From: Nitrospiraceae bacterium
Lineage (GTDB): Bacteria; Nitrospirota; Nitrospiria; Nitrospirales; Nitrospiraceae
NCBI GenBank assembly: GCA_014534095.1
Contig: JACVSD010000042.1
Coordinates: 1-13,942, forward strand
Direction of reading: 5' to 3'
DNA: 13,942 bases
Program-made: the position numbers and the translations under genes
Part shown: positions 6,752 to 13,942 of the stretch, piece by piece
Numbering within the stretch: position 1 is the first letter of the stretch
Layout of the letters: the number at the start of each line of letters is the position of its first letter
The notes under the pieces: generated by a model
What the model saw: only the letters and a program-made list of their open reading frames with translations
What the model was told of the DNA's origin: nothing
Databases searched by the model: none

Positions 6752-7422
6752 CCTCCTCCTGCCGCCTGTCCTGTCGCTGCATGCCCTCGGACCCGGCTGA
6801 TAGCCGAGGTGAAGACTTCCACCGGCTGAGCCCCGGAGAAGCCAAACCTGTTGTTGAAAAGAAAATAGGGCACGCCTCGAATGCCCATCCTATGACCAGT
6901 CGCTTCCTCGGTTCTGACCTCCGCCTCTCCTTGCTCAGTGGCCAGAACCTGATCGACCATGTGAGGATCCAACCCCGCTCGGGCCGCCAGACGCACCAAG
7001 ACGGGACGAGCGCCGACATCCTCACTCTCGACGAAGTAACCACGAAATAGTGATTCCATCATCGCGTCTTGGTGCCCCTGCTGGCCGGCAAACCAAAGCA
7101 GACGATGGGCCGCCAACGTATTGGGCGTTCGCGCGATCCTTTCCAAAGCGAAGGGAATGCCTTCGGCCGCTCCGGCCGCGAGCATCTGCTCCTCCATCGC
7201 GCGAAACGCATCCAGGCTCCCGAACTTCGCGTTCAGATAGGATCGACGCTCCATGCCCGCCGGCGGCATAGTGGGATTCAGCTGAAACGGCCGCCAGATC
7301 ACGCGCGCCGGCACCTCGCTCGTGCGAGCCAACGCGCGTTCCAGCCGCCGTTTGCCGATGTAGCACCAGGGACAGACCACATCGGAATAGACTTCGATCC
7401 GTAGTTCGTGAGCACCCATCAT
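6748..7422 (-). CDS. DsbA-family oxidoreductase, FrnE type
   Basis: This 224-residue protein of the FrnE/2-hydroxychromene-2-carboxylate isomerase-like branch of the DsbA superfamily has no signal peptide, so it is probably cytoplasmic. The redox motif Cys17-Pro-Trp-Cys20 follows the first beta strand. The inserted helical domain has the family-typical Thr-Pro-Asn-Thr-Leu-Ala-Ala-His-Arg-Leu stretch (about 99-108), and the cis-proline loop Gly-Val-Pro-Tyr-Phe is at about 183-187. FrnE proteins act in thiol-disulfide exchange and oxidative-stress tolerance; some relatives are glutathione-dependent isomerases. Its ATG overlaps the pirin stop codon (ATGA), and its own stop overlaps the next ATG, so translation of the three genes is probably coupled. 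Another ATG follows directly (7419). Confidence 0.9.
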   Translation of the reverse strand: MMGAHELRIEVYSDVVCPWCYIGKRRLERALARTSEVPARVIWRPFQLNPTMPPAGMERRSYLNAKFGSLDAFRAMEEQMLAAGAAEGIPFALERIARTPNTLAAHRLLWFAGQQGHQDAMMESLFRGYFVESEDVGARPVLVRLAARAGLDPHMVDQVLATEQGEAEVRTEEATGHRMGIRGVPYFLFNNRFGFSGAQPVEVFTSAISRVRGHAATGQAAGGG

Positions 7423-8291
7423 ATATGACCCATTCGACCTGCCTGGTAATCCTGCACGGCTTGCATCAGCTCTTCACGCGTATTCATGACAAAGGGCCCG
7501 TAGCGGGCAATCGGCTCCTCGATGGGCTCTCCGCTCATGATGAGGACGCGGCTTGGGAGCTGCACATCCAGGTCAAGGTCCGAACCTGCTCTGTCCAACA
7601 CCACCAGTTCCGCTTCCTCCGCCGCCCGCGAACCATTCACGGCAATCCGCCCGCTTAACACGAACACCGCAGCATTATGGCCTTCAGGCAGCGTAATCGA
7701 CGCGTGATGGCCGGGCAAGGACAGGTTCACATCATAGAGGTGCAGCGGCGTCGATGTCCGAGCCGGCCCTGTCGATCCATGAAAGGACCCCGCAATCACG
7801 CGCAGATGGCCGCCCCCCTGCGCGAGTTCGATGTTGGGAATATCTTCAGCGAGCAATGTCTGATAGCGGGGAGGGGACATCTTAAGGGCCTTGGGCAGAT
7901 TGACCCACAGTTGGATCGCATGCAGAGTGCCCCCTTTCCGCGCAAACTCTGGTTCGTGCATTTCCTCATGCACGACACCCGCCGCGGCTGTCATCCACTG
8001 CACATCTCCAGGCCCAATGACACCCGCATTACCGGCCGAGTCGCGATGGGCGACCCGCCCTTCGTAGACAATCGTCACGGTTTCAAACCCCCGATGCGGG
8101 TGTTCCCCGACACCGCGTGGGTGTGACGTGGGCGGGAAGTCATGCGGCCCCGCATAATCGAGCATCAGGAATGGGCTCACGTCACGGTCCAAATCGTTGC
8201 TAGGAAACAGGTTGCGGACGGGGAACCCGTCTCCGACCATATGGGCGGATCCAGGCTGATACCAGCCGGTGACCTTTTTGCGATCGTTCAT
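7419..8291 (-). CDS. pirin-family protein (cupin; quercetinase-like)
   Basis: The protein has 290 residues with the two-cupin pirin architecture. All four metal ligands seem present: His64 and His66 in His-Pro-His-Arg-Gly-Phe-Glu-Thr, and His108 and Glu110 in Val-Val-His-Glu-Glu-Met-His. Bacterial pirins such as E. coli YhhW bind iron and can cleave quercetin in vitro. Family roles range from dioxygenase to redox-sensing regulator. The C-terminal pirin domain with Arg-Tyr-Gly-Pro-Phe-Val-Met-Asn-Thr is complete. I prefer the ATG at 8291 (GAGAGG just upstream; conserved sequence starts soon after) over two in-frame ATGs further up at 8315 and 8384. The latter would lie upstream of the predicted transcription start. 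It is the first gene of the accessory operon, preceded by a promoter with an embedded palindrome. Confidence 0.93.
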   Translation of the reverse strand: MNDRKKVTGWYQPGSAHMVGDGFPVRNLFPSNDLDRDVSPFLMLDYAGPHDFPPTSHPRGVGEHPHRGFETVTIVYEGRVAHRDSAGNAGVIGPGDVQWMTAAAGVVHEEMHEPEFARKGGTLHAIQLWVNLPKALKMSPPRYQTLLAEDIPNIELAQGGGHLRVIAGSFHGSTGPARTSTPLHLYDVNLSLPGHHASITLPEGHNAAVFVLSGRIAVNGSRAAEEAELVVLDRAGSDLDLDVQLPSRVLIMSGEPIEEPIARYGPFVMNTREELMQAVQDYQAGRMGHI

Positions 8292-8366
8292 GACACCTCT
8301 CCGTTCTGCCAGCATCCCACTGGCTTTATCACGGTGTGCGACAAGAATCGTGGACTGCCATGCTAC

Positions 8367-8394
8367 CAGATAGTTCGAGTTCAAACTAAGTCAA
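8367..8394 (-). promoter_or_regulatory. putative sigma-70 promoter of the pirin operon
   Basis: On the minus strand TTGACT (8394-8389, five of six to the -35 consensus) is followed after 16 bp by TATCTG (8372-8367, a weak -10). The predicted transcription start is near 8360, leaving a leader of about 70 nt before the pirin ATG. The spacer is occupied almost entirely by an 18-bp imperfect palindrome, as expected for a repressor-controlled promoter. Confidence 0.5.
8371..8388. promoter_or_regulatory. imperfect palindrome resembling a MhqR (MarR-type) operator
   Basis: The plus strand reads TAGTTCGAGTTCAAACTA, an 18-bp imperfect palindrome with 14 of 18 positions symmetric and arms TAGTT/AACTA. 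It lies exactly between the candidate -35 and -10 elements of the pirin operon. From memory, the published Bacillus subtilis MhqR operator is TATCTCGAATTCGAGATA, also 18 bp; 12 of 18 positions are identical, including the TcGA...TTC core. Binding by a MarR- or DUF24-type repressor is inferred. No such regulator gene is in the window. Confidence 0.5.
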
Positions 8395-8465
8395 GTGGGA
8401 CGGCTTGGGAGCATGGACGACGGTCGGAGAGAAGGAAGCCTGGAATGAATATATGACAGGCAGGG

Positions 8466-8930
8466 TCAGCGCCGGTCTTTGATAGCCCGCTCCACCTCTC
8501 GCCCGGCTTCCCGGTTTTTGATGGATTCGCGACGATCGTACAGTTTCTTGCCCTTCGCCAAGCCTAGCTCAACCTTCGCCTGTCCGCGCTTGGAGAAATA
8601 CAGACGCAAAGGAATCAGTGTGAGACCTTTTTGCTGCGTCTTGCCGAGGAGTTTATCAATCTCTTTCCTATGCAAAAGTAGTTTCCGGACCCTGGTCGGG
8701 TCATGGTTCATGATGTTGCCATGGGTATAGGGGCTGATGTGACAATGGTGCAGGAACACTTCGCCATCGCGGACAGAGGCGTAGCTGTCCTGAAGATTGG
8801 CTCGTCCGTCGCGTAACGACTTCACCTCCGTGCCCTGCAACACGATGCCCGCTTCAAACTTCTCCTCGATGAAATACTCATGATACGCCTTGCGGTTTGT
8901 CACCACGGCCGTCTCGTTGTGTTCTTTCAC
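8466..8930 (-). CDS. smpB: SsrA-binding protein SmpB
   Basis: SmpB (154 residues) binds tmRNA and delivers it to stalled ribosomes for trans-translation. The sequence shows the standard family order: an N-terminal Asn-Arg-Lys-Ala-Tyr-His-Glu-Tyr segment, the [13 protein letters not shown] core, Asp-Ser-Tyr-Ala, and the basic C-terminal tail Lys-Gly-Lys-Lys-Leu-Tyr-Asp-Arg-Arg that enters the mRNA channel. Length is typical. The frame is open upstream to 9044, but a GTG at 8930 preceded by GGAG at seven bases fits the family N-terminus and leaves room for the divergent gene. No tmRNA gene is visible in the window. It is divergent from the DUF721 gene with 49 bp between the proposed starts. Confidence 0.95.
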   Translation of the reverse strand: MKEHNETAVVTNRKAYHEYFIEEKFEAGIVLQGTEVKSLRDGRANLQDSYASVRDGEVFLHHCHISPYTHGNIMNHDPTRVRKLLLHRKEIDKLLGKTQQKGLTLIPLRLYFSKRGQAKVELGLAKGKKLYDRRESIKNREAGREVERAIKDRR

Positions 8931-8952
8931 TTCACGGCTCCATCGGGCCGTC

Positions 8953-8981
8953 TTGACCCGTCCATGCTCCGAGGCTAAGAT
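8953..8981 (+). promoter_or_regulatory. possible promoter overlapping the DUF721 gene start
   Basis: TTGACC (8953-8958), a 17-bp spacer and TAAGAT (8976-8981) form a fair sigma-70 promoter on the plus strand. Transcription would begin near 8988, just past the GAGG-preceded ATG at 8980 and one base before another in-frame ATG at 8989. If real, the transcript would be essentially leaderless and the protein would start at 8989. An unseen upstream promoter inside smpB is the alternative. Confidence 0.3.
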
Positions 8982-9477
8982 GCGGCCGATGCATGGCCCG
9001 CACCGGCTCGATTCGTGTGGCGCGATCCTCTCCGGTCTGGCCAAGCGCCTGGGCCTAGAATCGAGACTCGTCGAACTTCGACTTCAGCACCACTGGCCGC
9101 ACATCATCGGTGAGCCGACGGGGTCCCACACCTGGCCAGACCAGATCCGCTTCAAAAAACTCTATCTGGTCGTGCGCAACTCAGTGTGGCTGCAACAACT
9201 CACCTTTCTCAAGCCCGCCATGCTGGCAAAATTGCATGAGGAAACGGGACCTGACTTCATCACCGACATCGTGTTCCGCGTGGGCGAAATCCCAGCGTCT
9301 TCGGCAAGCGAGCGGGTGCCGTCCGCCGCTGTATCCCCACTCGTTCCTGCGACTGTGCTCACCGAAGTGTTGTCGCATACCGCCCAGATACAGGACCAGG
9401 CTCTCAGAGAGCGGTTCACAGAGGTGATATCGAGGTATCCGGCTCAGGCTCCTGTGCCGCCGGAAGAGGGTCCGTAA
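8980..9477 (+). CDS. DUF721 (DciA-like) domain protein
   Basis: This 165-residue protein has a DUF721 domain at about residues 14-104: Leu-Ala-Lys-Arg-Leu-Gly-Leu near 20-26, Trp-Pro-His-Ile-Ile-Gly near 39-44, a [14 protein letters not shown] strand-helix (61-74), and Asp-Ile-Val-Phe-Arg-Val-Gly (96-102). DciA, the ancestral bacterial loader or partner of the DnaB replicative helicase, carries this domain, and nearness to gyrA/gyrB is compatible with a replication role. The last 60 residues are Ser/Ala/Pro-rich and probably flexible. The ATG at 8980 has GAGG five bases upstream; an alternative ATG at 8989 matches a possible leaderless promoter. It is the only plus-strand gene here, and its 3' end overlaps the convergent membrane-protein gene by 62 bp. 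Confidence 0.82.
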   Translation: MRPMHGPHRLDSCGAILSGLAKRLGLESRLVELRLQHHWPHIIGEPTGSHTWPDQIRFKKLYLVVRNSVWLQQLTFLKPAMLAKLHEETGPDFITDIVFRVGEIPASSASERVPSAAVSPLVPATVLTEVLSHTAQIQDQALRERFTEVISRYPAQAPVPPEEGP

Positions 9478-10018
9478 TACGGCCGTTAAACAACAGTCGG
9501 ACGCGATCCGACGCGTTTCCATTTTTCAGCAGGGGACCGAGCCCGCCTTCTTCGTCGCCGTCCTGCAGACGATAGTATCCCCGCATGGCTTGTTCATAAT
9601 CTTTGCGTATGGCCGGATCGCCGGCGACATATCCGGCCAAGACATTGGGCTCGGTCCACCCGTAGTCATCAAAGACGTAAATCACGATACGGCGATAGCG
9701 CCCGGCCGGGTCATCAGGCGTCGTCGGCTGGATCTTCATGGACGCAAAATCCTGCGTCCGGTGTCCCACCTTCTGAAAGCGCCTGAGCAATGTCTCGAGT
9801 TGCTGATCGGTCGTCCCGCCGGGCACATGCGTGGCGACAAAATGGTCGACTTGCGAGCCGACGCTGTAGGGGGGGATCGACCGGTCCGGCCGGCTCAAGT
9901 ACATGCCACCCCAAATCAAACCGAACGAACCGAAGAAGACCGTCAACGCCAGCTTGACGACGATGTCGAGCGGCTGTTTGGGCCGCGCCGCCGCGGCGTG
10001 ATGCTTCGAATCATCCAT
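9416..10018 (-). CDS. membrane-anchored protein of unknown function
   Basis: This 200-residue protein belongs to no family I recognise. Residues 1-18 are polar, with basic residues and histidines. One transmembrane helix spans about 19-40, including Phe-Phe-Gly-Ser-Phe-Gly-Leu-Ile-Trp-Gly-Gly. The rest is soluble and probably periplasmic, judging from the Lys/Arg/His content before the helix. The soluble part has a recognisable body: Arg-Arg-Ile-Val-Ile-Tyr-Val-Phe-Asp-Asp-Tyr-Gly-Trp strand-like sequence near 109-121 and Asp-Tyr-Glu-Gln-Ala-Met-Arg-Gly-Tyr-Tyr near 140-149. It starts 38 bp after the gyrA stop on the same strand and is probably carried on the gyrase transcript. No good ribosome binding site precedes the ATG, so coupling or a downstream start is possible. 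The final 20 codons overlap the convergent DUF721 gene. Confidence 0.68.
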   Translation of the reverse strand: MDDSKHHAAAARPKQPLDIVVKLALTVFFGSFGLIWGGMYLSRPDRSIPPYSVGSQVDHFVATHVPGGTTDQQLETLLRRFQKVGHRTQDFASMKIQPTTPDDPAGRYRRIVIYVFDDYGWTEPNVLAGYVAGDPAIRKDYEQAMRGYYRLQDGDEEGGLGPLLKNGNASDRVRLLFNGRITDPLPAAQEPEPDTSISPL

Positions 10019-10056
10019 GGGAGGACGGTTGAGACACTACGCAGTGGAGCGTACAG

Positions 10057-12534
10057 CTAGACACCACCGCCGTCGGTAGGGACCGCATCTTCTCGTTCGA
10101 CCGCTTCGGCCAAGCGAGCCACACCGATGACCCGGTCTTCATCGCCTTCGAGATCCAGCAGCCGCACGCCCTGTGTGTTGCGACTGACTTCCCGGATGTC
10201 GTCGACTTTACAGCGGAGCACCTTGCCCTGAGCCGCCATCAGCATGATCTCATCGCCATCACGGACCTGGAGGAAGCCGACCGCCAAACCGTTCCGTTCG
10301 CTGGTCTTAATGCTGATGATCCCACGGCCGCCCCGGCCTTGAATGCGGTATTCCCCGACCGGGGTGCGCTTCCCGTATCCGCCTTCCGTCACGGTCAGAA
10401 TCGCCGTGGTGCTGTCCGGCGTAATGGTTTCCATGCCGATCACTTCATTACCTTCCTCAAGCGTGATCCCCTTGACCCCGTAGGCCGTCCGGCCCATCGG
10501 TCGGACTTCCTCTTCCTTAAAGCGAATCGTGAGACCCTGTCGGGTCCCCAGCAGTATTTCGCGCTGCCCGTCCGTGAGGTGCACGCTGATCAGCTTATCG
10601 CCGTCTTCCAGGCCCAGCGCGATGATGCCCCCCTGACGAGGGTTGCTGTAAGCGGATAACTCGGTTTTCTTGATCACGCCTTTTTTCGTCGCCATGATGA
10701 TGTACCGGTCTTCGCGATACTCTTTCACCGGCAGCGTCGCCGTGATTTTTTCACTGCCCGACAACGCGAGCAGATTCACCAGCGCCTTCCCTTTCGCCGC
10801 CCGACCGGCTTCCGGAAGCTCATGGACTTTCAACCAATAAACCTTACCTGCGTCGGAAAAGAACAAGAGGGTGTCATGGGTGGAAGCGGTAAACAGCGTC
10901 TCGACGAAATCTTCTTCCTTGATGCCCATTCCGATCCGGCCCTTGCCGCCGCGCCGCTGGGCGCGATAGAGCGACACCGCGTTCCGCTTGATATACCCGC
11001 TATGGGTAATCGTGACGATGACTTCCTCTTCCGCGATCAGGTCCTCGAGGCTGATCTCGGCTTCCTCCTTGACGATCTTCGTGCGCCGCTCGTCCTTGTA
11101 GGCTTCCCGGATCTCGGTCAATTCATCCTTGATAATGGTCCGCACCAGCGCTTCGCTCGCTAGGACTGACTTGAGATACTCGATTTGGCGAAGCACTTCA
11201 CGGTATTCCTCGATTAGTTTGGTCCGCTCGAGCTGCGTGAGCCGCTGGAGCCGCATGTCCAGAATGGCCGTGGCCTGAATCTGGCTAAGCCCGAATTGCT
11301 GCATCAGGCCGGCCCGGGCCTCATCCGGGGACTGCGACCGCCGGATCAACGCGATCACCGCGTCCAGGTTATCCAGCGCGATCTTCAACCCTTCCAGGAT
11401 ATGCGCGCGCTCTTCCGCCTTCCGCAGTTCGTACGCGGTACGTCGCACGACGACTTCGCGCCGGTGCTCGAGGAAATGATGCAGAATCTGCTTCAGCGTG
11501 AGCACTTCCGGACGGTTATTGACGAGCGCCAGCATGATGACGCCAAATGTGGTCTCCAGCTGAGTGTGCTTATAGAGGTTGTTCAGAACCACCAGCGGGA
11601 TCTCGTTGCGCTTTAACTCGATCACCACCCGTACGCCTTCGCGATCCGATGATTCGTCCCGCAAATCGGAAATGCCTTTGAGCCGGTCTTCCTGAATGAG
11701 ATCGGCGATTTTCTCGATCAGCTTGGCCTTGTTGACCTGGTAGGGCATTTCGGTGACGATGAGGCGCTCGCGCTCGGTCCGTTCATCGGTTTCGACGACC
11801 ACCTTGGCGCGCACCTTCAGAAGACCGCGACCGGTTTCGTAGGCGTCTTTGATGCCGCTCATGCCATAGATGAATCCCGCCGTCGGAAAATCCGGACCGG
11901 GGATCTTCTTCATCAATTGCGCAATCGTCACGTCCGGATTCTCAAGCAGGAGCAGCAACCCGTCGATGACTTCGCCGATGTTGTGCGTGGGAATATTGGT
12001 CGCATAGCCGACGGCAATGCCGCCGGCGCCGTTGATGAGCAGATTGGGCACTCGCGTGGGAAGGACCAGCGGCTCCTGCCGCGATTCGTCATAGTTCGGC
12101 CCGAAGTCGACGGTTTCCTTGTCGATGTCGGCCAGCAGCTCTTCGGCGAGCTTCGTCATGCGCGCTTCGGTGTACCGCATGGCTGCGGCCGAATCGCCAT
12201 CCATCGACCCGTAGTTGCCTTGCCCGTCGACGAGGGGATACCGCATATTGAAATCTTGCGCCATGCGGACGAGGGTGTCGTAGATCGCCGAATCGCCATG
12301 GGGATGGTAGTTGCCCATGATTTCGCCGACGATCTTGGCTGACTTGCGATAGGACCGGTTGGAGGCCAGGCCCATTTCGTTCATGCCGTAGAGGATACGG
12401 CGATGCACGGGCTTCAAGCCGTCGCGAGCATCCGGCAGAGCACGGCCCACGATGACGCTCATGGCGTAATCCAGGTACGACGACTTCATCTCGTCTTCGA
12501 TCGCGATCTGACCTAAGCGTTCATCAGGCGGCAT
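10057..12534 (-). CDS. gyrA: DNA gyrase subunit A
   Basis: GyrA (825 residues from the chosen start) is the DNA-cleaving subunit of gyrase, which introduces negative supercoils as an A2B2 complex. The catalytic tyrosine is Tyr121 in Met-Arg-Tyr-Thr-Glu-Ala-Arg-Met. The quinolone region His-Pro-His-Gly-Asp-Ser-Ala-Ile-Tyr-Asp has Ser82 and Asp86, the drug-sensitive wild-type residues (Ser83/Asp87 in E. coli). The GyrA box Gln-Arg-Arg-Gly-Gly-Lys-Gly, which marks true gyrase rather than topoisomerase IV, is intact and followed by six-bladed C-terminal repeats. The frame is open to a GTG at 12570, but I choose the ATG at 12534. It has GGAG five bases upstream, numbering then falls one off E. coli, and the extra codons lie inside a short-repeat region. 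It follows gyrB, and the two form the expected operon. Confidence 0.97.
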   Translation of the reverse strand: MPPDERLGQIAIEDEMKSSYLDYAMSVIVGRALPDARDGLKPVHRRILYGMNEMGLASNRSYRKSAKIVGEIMGNYHPHGDSAIYDTLVRMAQDFNMRYPLVDGQGNYGSMDGDSAAAMRYTEARMTKLAEELLADIDKETVDFGPNYDESRQEPLVLPTRVPNLLINGAGGIAVGYATNIPTHNIGEVIDGLLLLLENPDVTIAQLMKKIPGPDFPTAGFIYGMSGIKDAYETGRGLLKVRAKVVVETDERTERERLIVTEMPYQVNKAKLIEKIADLIQEDRLKGISDLRDESSDREGVRVVIELKRNEIPLVVLNNLYKHTQLETTFGVIMLALVNNRPEVLTLKQILHHFLEHRREVVVRRTAYELRKAEERAHILEGLKIALDNLDAVIALIRRSQSPDEARAGLMQQFGLSQIQATAILDMRLQRLTQLERTKLIEEYREVLRQIEYLKSVLASEALVRTIIKDELTEIREAYKDERRTKIVKEEAEISLEDLIAEEEVIVTITHSGYIKRNAVSLYRAQRRGGKGRIGMGIKEEDFVETLFTASTHDTLLFFSDAGKVYWLKVHELPEAGRAAKGKALVNLLALSGSEKITATLPVKEYREDRYIIMATKKGVIKKTELSAYSNPRQGGIIALGLEDGDKLISVHLTDGQREILLGTRQGLTIRFKEEEVRPMGRTAYGVKGITLEEGNEVIGMETITPDSTTAILTVTEGGYGKRTPVGEYRIQGRGGRGIISIKTSERNGLAVGFLQVRDGDEIMLMAAQGKVLRCKVDDIREVSRNTQGVRLLDLEGDEDRVIGVARLAEAVEREDAVPTDGGGV

Positions 12535-12548
12535 CTCTTCTCCCGTTA

Positions 12549-12618
12549 CGCGTGATCCGTCATGCGTCACACGCCATATATATTTCTCTTACCGCGCCAT
12601 CCCATCACGCATCACGCC
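12549..12618. repeat. degenerate short repeats in the gyrB-gyrA intergenic region
   Basis: The gap contains several related copies of an ATCACGC / GTGATGCG-type motif. CATCACGCATCACGCC occurs at 12603-12618, and variants CGTGATCCGTCATGCGTCAC and CACACGCC occur between about 12551 and 12575. An AT-rich spacer (12576-12591) separates them. They also run into the in-frame codons upstream of the chosen gyrA ATG, which argues that those codons are untranslated. Function unknown; dispersed intergenic repeats of this flavour may recur elsewhere in the genome. Confidence 0.5.
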
Positions 12619-12627
12619 CTATCGTGT

Positions 12628-13942
<1,315 letters not shown>

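Noticed and set aside
8292..8465. Intrinsic terminator or tmRNA gene near smpB
   Set aside because: No GC-rich hairpin followed by a T-run and no tmRNA-like ends or tag codons were seen in the gap; only the promoter-operator signals stand out.
12535..12570. GTG start for gyrA at 12570
   Set aside because: The added codons lie in the short-repeat region, while the ATG at 12534 has a good GGAG and gives E. coli-like numbering of the active-site tyrosine.

Overview
The window reads as a chromosomal segment of a GC-rich Gram-negative bacterium, most likely a Nitrospira-type member of the Nitrospirota. This assignment is inferred from protein character: a FhlA-type sigma-54 activator with tandem GAF domains, a DedA-rhodanese fusion, adjacent gyrB-gyrA, and a GyrB with the long TOPRIM insertion typical of Gram-negatives. 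It was not tested by any search. Almost every gene is on the minus strand, so the text below follows transcription from high to low coordinates.

Right third (about 8.5-13.9 kb), core functions: the 3' part of gyrB, then gyrA, then a small membrane-anchored protein of unknown function. A plus-strand DUF721 (DciA-like) gene converges on that last gene and overlaps it by 62 bp. It is divergent from smpB, whose product is the tmRNA partner.

Middle (about 5.1-8.4 kb), accessory operon: pirin, FrnE-type DsbA oxidoreductase, VOC protein, SDR oxidoreductase and CatE-like VOC dioxygenase, packed with two 4-bp ATGA overlaps and gaps of 28 and 17 bp. A sigma-70-like promoter precedes pirin, and an 18-bp imperfect palindrome fills its spacer. 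The palindrome strongly resembles the operator of the quinone-sensing MarR-type repressor MhqR of Bacillus subtilis. About 480 bp downstream of the last gene, on the same strand, lies a decayed DoxX-family gene. DoxX and CatE-like proteins are the two members of the B. subtilis catDE operon. The simplest reading is a quinone/catechol (electrophile) defence operon whose distal DoxX gene has decayed. This is the most interesting part of the window.

Gene-poor zone (about 4.2-5.1 kb): no intact gene, only the DoxX remnant and a short hairpin.

Left third (0-4.2 kb), regulatory and redox cluster: a two-GAF sigma-54-dependent activator with an unusual cysteine cluster in its second GAF domain, a 327-bp non-coding gap with a small inverted repeat, a 94-residue CxxC protein, a DedA-rhodanese fusion, a STAS-domain protein, and the start of a predicted exported protein cut by the window edge. 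No tRNA, rRNA, CRISPR array or insertion sequence was seen.
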